Assembly (NCBI GenBank): GCA_947561585.1
Contig: CANNZV010001158.1
Coordinates: 62,001-126,000 of the forward strand
Origin: Caprella mutica
Lineage: Eukaryota > Arthropoda > Malacostraca > Amphipoda > Caprellidae
Direction: 5' to 3'
DNA length: 64,000 bases
Both the position numbers and the translations under genes were made by a program. How positions within the stretch are numbered: position 1 is the stretch's first letter; each line of letters begins with the position of its first letter. A model generated the notes under the pieces. It made no database searches. It saw only the letters and a list, made by a program, of their open reading frames with translations, and was not told where the DNA came from. Shown here piece after piece: positions 33,929 to 45,400 of the stretch.

Positions 33929-36000
33929 ATCCCCACGACGTTCTGCGCGCAGACATGCTTCTGCCCTTGGGCTTTCCGATCGCTCTGTAAGGCGAATACT
34001 TCACGATGACCTGAATTTCCATCCTTACAAGATAGCGATTGTGCAGGAGCTCTCCGAATGTGATTTCACTTCAAGAATGAACGCTTGTGAGGCGCTTCTC
34101 GAAAACGTTCCTGAAGACGTGATCGTTTATTTCAGTGATGAAGCACATTTTCATTTGAGTGGATGCATCAACAAACAAAACATGCGTTACTGGGCTGACA
34201 CCAATCCCCGAGAATTGCATCAAAGGCCTTTGCATTCACCTAAAGTAACAGTGTTGTGCACAATTTCCTCCACTGGAATTGTTGGTCCTTGGTTTTTTGA
34301 AGAAAATGAGGTCACAGTGACAGTGAATTCAGATTTGTATGTTTACATGTTGGATGAGTTTTTTATTTCACGAACTGATGAATTGGACCTCGGGGATATT
34401 TTGTTTCAACTGGACGGAGCAACGGCTCACACATCAAGATCATCAATGGCTGTTTTGAGGGAACACTTTCCAGAGAGCCTCATTTCAATATGGGGCGATT
34501 TGGAGTGGCCAGCCCATTCCCCCAATTTGAACCCTTGCGATTTTTATTTGTGGGGACATCTGAAATCCCGTGTTTATGTCAACCGTCCGAGGAGCCTACA
34601 AGACTTGAAGGCCAACATCCGAGAAGAAATTGCCAATACAGGGTGGCGCAAAAAAAAGGAAACCCATTTTCAAACTTGTTCATTTTACAAACTATCAAAT
34701 CTTGAAATTTTCTAAAAACACAGTTTTATTCATTCAATTTTTTTGCATCTACTTTGATAAACTGTTAAGAGATACAACAAAAATTAAAATCCAGCAGCGA
34801 ATTTAAAAAATGGAAATGAAAAGGGCTTGCGCGAGGACGAAAAACACAAAAAAGTTCATAATAGGAATAACTTATTTCCATATGGTAGTAGACTGTAGTA
34901 AAAATTGAATCATACTATTTTTCATTCAATTAACGTTTTTGTTATTGACTCTTTCATTCATGGAAATACATCTTCATCACCAATCACAACCAATGGTTTC
35001 TTTGCAGAAACCATTTGCAAAATTTAAACGGTGTGGTAAATCAGTTCTAAGAGTTCATGCCTTACATGCATCTTGAAAGGATAATTTCTCGAATCGTGTT
35101 TAACAATTTGTTAAATGTGTATTAAATGGTATCTAATCTTTACCTTCTGATTGATATTTCTGTATTATCAATATGCTGTTCATGAAAAAGATTAATGTTT
35201 TCATGTATTCATTCTTTTCTCCTACGACATGATCACTTTTTGTTTAAATTTAAAGTGGTTTCTTCAGTTTTGAACTTATTAACATGTGTCAATATGATTT
35301 TATAGTTGGTGGAAATCTTTCCAGAAAGCGTTGTTCAAAATGAGGTTGAACCTGTGTAAAGCTTCCAGTGTTTAAAAAAATTGTCACAACAAAAACTCTT
35401 CGTTCTTTTGAAAGCTGCATTTTGAGGGTTTCGAATAGGAGATAAAAATTAACGGCGAAATGATTTTATAAAGATATCAATTTTATCTCAAAAACCAACT
35501 TTCAAATGGTAATAATTTTTTCTCTCTTATTCGTTACAAAAAATAGTAGAATTTATTGTTATTACATCCATATGAAATGAATTATACCTCTTATGATTTT
35601 TTTTTCGTATATTTCGTCCTTGCGCAAGCCCTTTTTATTTTTATTTTTTAAATTCGCTGCTGCATGTTTAATTTTCATCGTAACTCTTAACGAATTATCA
35701 TGATAGATGTAGAAAAAGTAAACGAATAAAACTGTGTTTTTAGAAAAAAATCTAGCTTTGATTGTTTGCAAAATAAACTGATTTGAAAATGGGTTTCCTT
35801 TTTTTGCGCCACCCTGTATATCCGCTGATACGCTGGTGCGGGTCATGCAAAACGCCAGAAATCGGTTTATACAGTGTATGGACAATGAGGGACGTATTTA
35901 CATATTTACTATCATTATGAAATAAAAATAAAACTTGTATAATTTGTAAATCTTGTTTTATTGCCTTTTGAAAAAAAGGAAGTTATGCTGCCGCACCCTG
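33929..36000 (+). pseudogene. DD41D-type mariner transposase, 5'-truncated and split by a MITE
   Basis: From about 33929 the frame encodes the end of the HTH (LGLSDRSVRRILHDDLNFHP), then VYFSDEAHFHLSG with the first catalytic Asp, FQLDGATAHTSR with the second and WPAHSPNLNPCDFYLWG with the third; 41 residues separate the last two. The frame is cut at 34637 by a MITE and resumes at about 35819 with DTLVRVMQNARNRFIQCMDN, stopping at 35923-35925. A terminal repeat (mirror of CAGGGTGCGGCAGCATAAC) ends at 36000 before TA. The N-terminus and left terminal repeat are lost; the first ~30 codons of the apparent ORF (33834-33928) are unrelated tandem sequence. Apart from the MITE the frame has no stop, so inactivation looks recent. 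Confidence 0.88.
34639..35816. mobile_element. MITE/foldback inserted in the mariner transposase, TA target
   Basis: The ends CAGGGTGGCGCAAAAAAA and their mirror are flanked by TA (34637-34638 and 35817-35818). Inverted arms of about 240 bp share 'ggaaacccattttcaaa', 'taaaaacacagttttattc' and 'aagggcttgcgc'. Removal with one TA restores the reading frame as EIAN-ISADT. No ORF is encoded. The first seven bases match the end of the host mariner (CAGGGTG), so related transposases may move both. Confidence 0.93.
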
Positions 36001-36158
36001 TATGCGTTGGGTCGAAAGGATCACTATACAGTATACAACAATATACTGAGATTGATAAAAGTAGGAACACTGGAATTATTTGGTTTCTTTCAAGTGCTTC
36101 TTTGTAGCTTCCTTAATTCTCGAGGTTAAAATTCTTTACATTTTGAACTACAAACAAC

Positions 36159-36200
36159 ATGGCTTTATTTAGTTCTCAGCAGTTCATGTCTACAAATAAG
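36159..36200 (+). CDS. Candidate isolated first coding exon (MALFSSQQFMSTNK)
   Basis: The ATG has a favourable context (CAACATGGC). Fourteen codons run to AAG followed by GTAAGAG, a consensus donor. It could be the first exon of an unrecognised gene or a remnant, but no downstream exon was recognised in the next 3 kb. Weak. Confidence 0.2.
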
Positions 36201-36786
36201 GTAAGAGATTTATTCATGAATTCAATTCACTGATAGAAAGTAAGGAATTAAAGATGAACTTGACAATGGAAGAGAGTAAACTCAGTATTAAGAAAAAGAG
36301 AAGTGTTCTAACTACGTATGATGTACACATATCAGTTGGTTCTGGGGCGCCAAGTGAATGGACCAATAGGAGTGAAACCCTCAAAACAAATCATAAGGTT
36401 CCTTTTTGTTTACGTCATCACTGCAAAAGTAAAATGCAAACAATACAATGAGGAGACTTCCCTAATAATTTATACCGTGGTTGTACTTCAAAGGTGGGAA
36501 TTTATCTTTTCTGCTATTTTCTATTTTTTTCTCAATAATTTCAAAACAATCCTTTAGATAGTTTAGGCTTTAGGTCTTAGGGTGTCCCAAAATAGCAAAC
36601 CAACCTTTGAACTGATAAAGCTCTGAAGTCATTGGTGATTATTTAGTCATCTAAATGCCATTTTTTTTACTAAATATTTGTCTCTTTATACTAAAAATTT
36701 ATTTTGTTTTCTTGAACGAATTTTTTACAATACCGTTAGGAGTGGCGGTAACTGGAAGTAAATTTTCTGAGAGAAAAGAAAGAGAA

Positions 36787-36980
36787 GAATGAATACGAAT
36801 AAAAAGATACGAGGAGAATGAATACGAATAAAAAGATACGAGGAGAATGAATACGAATAAAAAGATACGAGAAGAATGAATACGAATAAAAAGATACGAG
36901 AAGAATGAATACGAATAAAAATATACGAGGAGAATGAATACGAATAAAAAGATACGAGGAGAATAAACACGAATAAAACT
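36787..36980. repeat. 29-bp tandem array (about 6-7 copies)
   Basis: Unit GAATGAATACGAATAAAAAG plus ATACGAGGA, with AGAA/GGAA variants. The apparent minus-strand ORF with FIRIHSSRIFLFV repeats is an artefact of this array. Confidence 0.9.
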
Positions 36981-39400
36981 ACTAGTTTTAAGTCAAATAA
37001 TCAGTCTCCAATTACCAATGAATATAATTTTAAAAATATGTGAAATGTTTGATGGTAATTATAAGAATGAACAATAATAAATATTTTTTATGAGATTAGA
37101 AGAGATCTTTGAAAAATGATTATAAATTATAGAAAGTTCTTTGGTAAGAGATAATGACGCATAAGCCTTTTGCCAGATAATGTTCAATGTTAATAATAAG
37201 ATTTAACTGCATAAAAATGATGGTTAGAGACCTCAATCATAATATTGAGTAGTTTCTAAAATATCCAACTGCCTGTGATTATTTTCTATGGTGACTATTT
37301 TACTGTACCACAAAATATCAAAGTTTTAATCTGTAAGTGAAGCGAGCAATGAGATCGAAAAACTTAATTAATTTTGGAAAGCAATGGAGGTCATGTTGAA
37401 GAAAATGGGACTTGAAATGAAGTGGAAGATTTTCATCCAATATAGTGGAACATTTTCACCCTGTTATTATAGCATATTCATCATTAATAATTGATTAGTC
37501 AATTTAAGCTATTCTAATTTTTATTCTTATTTATTTGAGTTTCATTCATATCCCGTAGCAAATTTACCCACGTTAGCTTCCAACAAAATTTGACTGTAAA
37601 GAGAAAAATATTTAGTGAGCTATAATAACAGCAATAACTTCAGAGATTAATCAGTTCAAAGTTCAGTCTACTGATGTAGAGTTTTTTAAATAATTTAGAT
37701 TCTTACAATCACATACAATATATATGTTCACCAATTTGTAAAAAAAATATAGAAAATTTCTTCCAATGTATTTCTTTCTAATTATTCATTTAATTAAAAA
37801 TTCCAAGGTGATATTATTTCTTCAATTTCATTCAGTTCATTTTTCTATGTTCCAAATTTTCCTTTGATCTGTCTAAGCCTCTAAGGAGATTAGGTACAAA
37901 AATCAAGAAAAATAAAAAAGTGTGAAATCGTTAAATAAAAAAATAAAAACATTGCATTAGAAAATAATAGGTATTTGCAGTGCAGTTAATTTATTAATAA
38001 AGAGTAAAAAATCACCATATATTGAAATAAATCAACATTGCATTGATTTTCAAAGTGATTAATATATAAATAAGTGTGAGTCGTTCGTACAGCGGCAGTT
38101 ATGTACCAGAAAAAGAGGTCGCTGTACGAATATCGTGGGCGATTACGGGCCGTCTAGTGTTCATTAACAATATGGGAATGGTTCAGAAATAAATGCTTTG
38201 ATTAAAATAGAAAGTTATTGAAAAATATTTGAACCTCAACTGCTGGTCTCTACCATCACCTTTTTAACATTTCATTTACCAGTAATTTTCAATTCCACTA
38301 CATAAATAATTTTAAAGCTCTAAAATTTCTCTTAGCAGAATTCCTCTCTGTTTACTTGATTTATTTACTTTACTTTATCTCAGGTGAACTCTGCTATCTC
38401 CAAGATATCTGTAACAAGGAATTGAAGACAGTAACGTTAGAAATAAATTTCAAACATTAAATGAAATATAGGTATAGTCACTGACTGGTGGTGGGTCATT
38501 AAGTTCATAGAGCCACTTTTCTTTCTGACTGCTTCTTCCAGTTTTTGTATTTAATTTCCTTTTGACGGCAGCGATATGGCCTTTGGTTCCGAAGCAGACG
38601 TTAAAGCCTCCTACTTAATTTTTTAATTTATCGATACATATAATAAATTTGATAGCATTCAGAAAGAGGAAATTTTTCTTATCTACTCATATCTCATTTG
38701 AGAAGTAGCGTCTACATGAACTTTCTTAACCGTTAAGAGTTGATCTGCAATGTGTGAACCTAAGTACTCTCTGCAGTACTGTTTAGAAATGCAGATTGGT
38801 GCCCCTCTGCAATTGTCTGGTGTCCTCTAATCGTAGAATGCTCTGACATATCGTCCTTCATGTGATCCAAAGCATTTAAGATATGTAACGGATTGGTGAC
38901 ACCAAGTGCTTTTAACTCCATGGGAAATTAGAAAATACTGATAATGATTACAATTTACAAACTGAACGGGGTTTGAAAAGTAAAATATTTATTTACACCT
39001 ACAAAATCAAGTATACATAACTTATGAAAAATTGAATTAAAATAGGTATTTTCTAAATTTCAAAAAAATCTTTATTGATATATTAGTATACAAGTTATAA
39101 AATCTAATGTTTATTTACAATTGATATTAATTGTATTTTTTCCATAATTAATAATTTCCATACATTTTTATTCTCGTCTATCAAATGTTTAAATAAAAAA
39201 TTGAGTTCAAAACTGAATATATTTTTGTATTTAAGAAAGAATGTAATTTCACAAATACTTTCACTAGTTTTAGTCAATTGATGTTAAACTGTCGATCTCA
39301 TATCTTCACACAAACCTTATTAGAATATTGAATTGATTGGAAATAAATTATTTACAATGAGACCGCTGTTGTCTTATTTATATATATATATAAAGGCAAT
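36981..39400. other. Intergenic stretch with repeat fragments, no gene
   Basis: AT-rich and without supportable ORFs. It holds a short inverted pair, TTCGTACAGCGGC near 38091 and its mirror TCGCTGTACGA near 38124, which resembles paired terminal repeats of a Tigger-type MITE. It also holds a dispersed repeat copy at 38512-38630. Confidence 0.5.
38512..38630. repeat. Dispersed SINE-like repeat, copy 2
   Basis: Second copy of the sequence at 8759-8865, sharing 'tttctgactgcttcttccag', 'atttccttttgacg' and 'gaagcagacgttaaa' in the same order and orientation. Confidence 0.55.
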
Positions 39401-39407
39401 GGTTAGG

Positions 39408-39446
39408 TATATAAAGGGGCAAGAGGGCGCACTGAACTCTCAGTCT
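39408..39446 (+). promoter_or_regulatory. Core promoter of the chitin-binding gene: TATA box plus initiator
   Basis: TATATAAAG at 39408-39416 is followed, 32-34 bp downstream, by TCAGTCT at 39440-39446, a match to the arthropod initiator consensus TCAGTY. The predicted start of transcription is A39442, giving a 47-nt 5' UTR before the ATG at 39489. The spacing is typical for TATA/Inr pairs. A second TATA-like run (39378-39394) lies just upstream. Confidence 0.75.
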
Positions 39447-39488
39447 CTAGAAGGATTTGCTTGGTAAAGGTTCTTACACATAAAGAAT

Positions 39489-42400
39489 ATGGTGAGAAAT
39501 TTAACATAGAATGTTAGGATTTGGGAATTCATACTGTTGTTCTAAGAAATGAAACATTTCTCTCATTTTTGTCGTACACTGATTCTGTTTATAAATAAAG
39601 AAATACTTTCAGTGACTTTAGCATTTGTCATTTACTACATCACAATTATGCTTCATTCTTAGTTTTTTATTTATAATAGTGACTCCACTTCCAGATTTAC
39701 ACAATTCCCTCCATTTATACTGAAGGTGGTTGGTCCCATATTTACCGTAAATATCAAGAGTTACCTAAACCAAGTTGTTCAAGCTTTTTCCAGATTCAGA
39801 GAAAAAAAATGAGTACATAAAATAATATTGTAGAGCTGATGTCCAAAATCAGTAATCTGAAAATCTCATATCATTCAATATTTTGTATGCTTTTTGAATA
39901 TTTCGATACTTTGCTTGCAACACAAGTAAGAAATATGAAAACAGGTCGTGAACACTTTTGTTTACATTTCTGATTAGAAATTTACTAGAAAATATTGCAT
40001 ATTCGGCCTTCGTGTGAGCTGTTAATATAACCTAAAGTATATTGAAGTTTATATAATAAGTTTTCTCATGTTTGTTTTATCTTTGTCATTATATTTATAC
40101 AATTGATTGTATAGCAACCTAGTTAGCATTCAAACCAAACGGCTTGCAAACTGTTTCTTCGGACTTAAATTAACAACTTGGAAGTAAACTGGATATTGTA
40201 GCTAATGATTAATTATAAATAGTATTGGCTTGGAATGAACGATTAAGGATCAATTCAAATTTTACGCCTGAAAACTTGTGGCGTTCAGAATTTTGAAAAT
40301 GTATAGCTACTTTATGTAGAGTGTACATATATATCATAGTTTAGATCTCTTGTATGTATAAGACATTTGGAGTAAGAAATGAACAAAAACTTCCAGATTG
40401 CATTCTCTCAACTATTTGTCAGAATTATTTTACCTATGTGCAAATCAGATAAGTTTTGGTTTCGCGGTGCTATAATTTAAATAAGTGGATGTTATGGATC
40501 AAGTGCATATTTTTTTTCCATATTGATTGATGTACTATATTTTCCATACAGTTACCATTGGCCATTTTAGCGACTCTATTACAACTGTGCAGCTGTCACC
40601 TCTATTCACAAGATCAGTTGAGCAGTTCGAAGCAGTTATGGAGCAGGCCGCAGTTGCAGAGGAGTTCGTTGGCTCGAAGGACTGGAGGGGACCTTAGTAG
40701 AGCTGAAGATGAAGGATCCAAAGCAAGAATAGGTAATTAGATAAAATTAGTATTACTGGTGTAAGTGCTGTTAATGTGCTATATGAACTTAAATAAATGA
40801 ACTCTGTATTATAGCAATTAAAACACTAAAATATATGAACGCATTAGATTGTCTTGTAGACTACGAAGATTAATCTGGATTTCATAGAATCCAATGATTG
40901 GATAAAATTTACATACACTAATTTATCCAACTCATTAAATAGTTTATTGTAAATGATTGGAGGTTTGTTATCCAATTACAAAATAAAATTAGCTGCAGTA
41001 AATTATGATTTTTTCAGATTTCAGGTACCCAGACTGGGTGGTTGAGCCTCAAGTTGAATGCAACCATCAGGGCTATTTTCAACACCCGAGAAATTGCAGT
41101 TGGTACTACAGGTACAATTAGTTTGTCCTTGTTTAATTATCATAAAACCATTAATAATATAAATTATAATATTTAAAGTCTGATGCTGCTGAGTAAAATG
41201 TGTGTTGCGGATGTACAGAATATAAGAAATAACTATAAAGTTACGCTTCTTTTAATTCATTTGTGTAAATCTAATATCATATTAATCAAATTTACTGTTT
41301 TGGCAAGCAAAAATTTAATTGAATTTTTTTTTGATTTCCTACCATATGCTTATAATCTAAACTGCGTCCATCGCTTTATTGCAGATCACTATTTTGTGAA
41401 TAATTTCAATAATATTGATTGTACAGTAGTGAAACTTTGGTCAATGGAAGATTGCTTCTATGTTAGTATCTTGCTGAAATATTTTTTGAATCCATCCGAA
41501 AATTGGAAAGTTATGAACGTTTGTGTATTTTGAAGGCATTTTAACTGTCCATCGCTTTATTGCAGCTCTGTGAAAAAGCCAAAAAATGGGCAATTAACAT
41601 CTACCGAGAGGGTAAAAATTGTAGCAGGTCCTGCAGAAGGGAGGACTCTTCTATAATTAGCTTTATAACTTGGAAGGGTTAAGAGAACAAGAGTTTCTTT
41701 TGTGGAAAAATCCCGACACAAACCCAAGGAGAGATGAGTACGAGAAAAACAATTTCCCCTCGAAATATGCGAAAAATACGCAGGCAGGTCATAAGGCAGC
41801 TAAATGACACAAGTGCCTCCATTTTTGACAAGGCTGTCATTAGTCTTACGTCAAAACAGTCCTGATGTAATGTTTCAAATGAAACGGTCAGAAATGCTCA
41901 ATGGGGCTTAAGACCAGAGAACAAGGCAATCAAGTCATGAGAGTCTCTCACTTGATGCCCAGAGATATGAGAAAAGAAGTTGTAACACTTCAAGCATGAG
42001 ATTGTGCTAAGTTATGCAGGAAAATCATCTTTTGCCAACGAGATAATTGCAAACTATTAGAACAAGGGAGCAAGTACTCAACAAAAGAGGCAATGTAGGA
42101 TTGGATTGTTAGGTTTACACCCTCTGGTACTCGGAAAGGGCCAGTTAACGTTTCACCAATGATGCCAGCTTAAAACATAAAGCCACAGCCTCCTTGTTGA
42201 CGACGAAACCAGTGTGGATAAACAGCTCCAGTAGTATCCAAACTTTAACCCATCCATCCAGACAATCAAGGGTGGGTTTTTCCTCATCTTTTAAAAGTAC
42301 AAGTAGGAAGTTTGTTTTCATGTAATTCTGTGTACATCTAATGCCTTTTTCCTTTTGGGTCTTCTCCTTAGGAGGCCTGGAAATGGGCTCCACGTTCCTT

Positions 42401-45400
42401 GTCGTCTCATTTAAGACACCGTTTGGACGAATAACCAATGACAGCCTTGTCGAAAATGGAGGCACGATTGTTATTTGGCTGCATTAAAACCTGCTTGGGT
42501 AGTTTTCGCATATTTCGAGGGGAAAAAGCTTCTCCTCGTACCCTCATCTCTCCTTGGGTTGGTGTCGGGATCTTCCACAACAGAAACTATGTTTCTCTTA
42601 TCCCTTCCAAATTCTTTAGCTAAATATAGAAGAGTCATCCCTTCTGCAGGACCTGTTACAATTTTTACCCTCTCGATAGAAGTAAATCGCCCATTTTTTG
42701 GCCTTTTCACAGAGCTGCAATAAAGCGATGGACAGTTAAAATGCCTTCAAAATACATAAACGTTCATAACTTTCCAATTTTCGAATGGATTAAAAAAATA
42801 TTTCAGCAAGATACTAACATAGAAGCAATCTTCCAGTGACTAAAGTTTCACTACTGTACAATCAATATTATTAAAAATATTCACAAAATAGTGATCTGCA
42901 ATAAAGCGATGGACGCAGTTTATGATACGGCGCTATTCATATTTTTTCCACTACTTACACACTAATATTTCATCTCAAATATATTATAAATTTGCATCGA
43001 ACATTTTAACATGTTACATCATCCCAATACTTACAGTGATTGATTTAAATCTGATTAACCCATTCGAATGATTGAATCTCAATTCTATTATCATGAATTT
43101 ATTTCCGTAGATGTAACGATCCGTACTTAATGGGGTACTTCAGAAGATCTTACTACGAGTGTGCCCCAGGTACCTACTTTGACGACAAACTAGACGTCTG
43201 TGTAGCAGACTCAGGTGTTGGAAAGTCTTGCGAGGACAAGAAACTTCCTCAAGATTGCTACGTCAACGACTATGGCCAATGCCAGATGAAAGAAGTCTGC
43301 CTCGACCAGGACACCAGTGAGTTGAAAACTTTAGATATTATTTAAACCTATCACATCTGATAGAAAATTGTGGTGGGGCCCTAGAGGAATATGTATAGGA
43401 CTCCCTATTGATCTTCGATGCTCCCCCCCACCCAATACTTCCTCTCTGAGATTGGGATAATTTATCAAAGAAGCTTAATAATAGTCAAAAGCGTCAAAAG
43501 GATATTTTTGAAGTAGGTATGGTTGCCGCCTTTATCTTAACAATAAGAAATAAAGCTGAATGTATTGGTATATTGATTTGAATGCTAAATTTTTATTTAA
43601 AAATTAAAATATACTGTAAAATAATGTACTCAATAAGAAATGAGACATCACTTTTCGTCTTGACCTTTTGTAAGAATAGTGACAGAATATGGTAATAATT
43701 AAATAAGGATATATTTCTCAGAGTTTCAGTGGAGCAAACTGAACAAGATGTGCCTAGGTGCTACTTACATCTGTCCTGACGAAGGGAGTACTCCAATGCC
43801 TGTCTGTCCTACAGGAATGTACTTCAATATCCGCAACTGGATCTGCTTCTATGGTAAAGATATTAAGTCTGGATATAAAACTATACATGTACTAGATATA
43901 GGAAAACAAGGGAGACATACGAAAAAAAGAAAGTGTGTTTGTCTTTTTCTTGCTTAGAAAGTCGGAGGGTAGTACAACAAAATCTACCTGAATTGAATTC
44001 AAATTGAATTAAAGTGAATATCTTAAATTTTTGGTGACTTAAATTTAAAAATAAAAAAATGACATATATATTCCATTGTAATGAACAATCTTTAAGTGGA
44101 CAGTACAACAAATTAGCGGATACAACAAACTACATAGCGGCCATTTATGTTGATAGTCTCAAAGTAATCGTCATTTATTTCTTGTCATCTTTTTTGAGTT
44201 TTTCAAAGTAATCTTCATATATTTGAATATAAATGAAGATTATTTTGAAACTCTCAACCTAAATGAGCGTTATGTAGTTTGTTGTATCCGCTAGTATGTT
44301 GTACCGCACACTTCATGATTGTTGTTCATGCCCTAACACAATATCAGTATTCGATTTCATAATATATAAACTAAAGGTATTAACGCACGCTAGGCATTAG
44401 GGGGTTAAAGGTGTTTAAAACCGTGCAACGCATTCTCGAGATTGTGCAAATCAGAAAATTGTGCGGAACTATGCCTTTTATGTAACACATTCATTCTATT
44501 TGTTTATGTACTCATCTTAACCCTCTATTTCAGATGAGATTTTCTGCGAGAACCGCAATCGCCCCGCCTTACCTGAAGAGCTTCGGGACGGTATGCAGTG
44601 TAACGACTATTTCGAAAACTGTTTCGATATCAGTCGATGCACGGGATATCCTTCGGTCGTGAATAGAGGTTATTATTCAAGGTAAATCACGATTTGGAAA
44701 GAAAAAATAAATGAGAGATATACGAGGTGAAAAGTTATTGGAAAGAAATCAACATTGGCAATGAATAAGTTGTAACCAATTAAACTACTTACATTCTAAT
44801 CAACACAGATCTACAACCAATATACTGTTTTTTAAGGTTTACTTACAGTAATGGGCAAGAGTTTCGGTACTTATGTTATTTATTTCCATGCATTAGTATA
44901 TGAGTAATATGATACTAACTATTATTCGTATAGTTTTATGACAATATATTGTTTTTTTTTTCTGTCAGACTGTGTTCGTACAAGAGAGAATGCAGTTGGA
45001 GGGGTAAGACCACCACAATTGATGTGTGTAATGGCGGCTACTTTGACATCTACAAGGAGAAATGCAACTACCAAACTGGTAATATTTCACTCAAATACTA
45101 TAATTAGTTTGAGTTTTCCTTTGCTAGTATAGAAACAAAAGAATTCAGTTTTATTCCGCAAATGCAGTAAAAGAGAAGTTTATGGTTCTACTTTTGGTTT
45201 CAAAGTCTTAGGCATCTTAACCTTTTGTCTAATGTCGGTATCTATCAGGTATCTTTTCTTGCTTCCGGGTGAGTCAGGCTAAAGTGTTCTTTAAATTCGA
45301 AGTATTCAATTTTGATGAATTGTGACCTCTAAGGTAATTTGAGATGACAATTGAATTAGTTTCGACTATTTCACTGAGTTTCATCACCAGTTTTCAGATC

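Noticed and set aside
36254..36451. 65-codon ORF after the candidate small exon
   Set aside because: No acceptor in frame with the small exon and no domain, so it was not joined.
41183..41533. 116-codon ORF in intron 3 of the chitin-binding gene
   Set aside because: Half lies in the arm of an inverted-repeat transposon; no domain and no splice signals to neighbouring exons.
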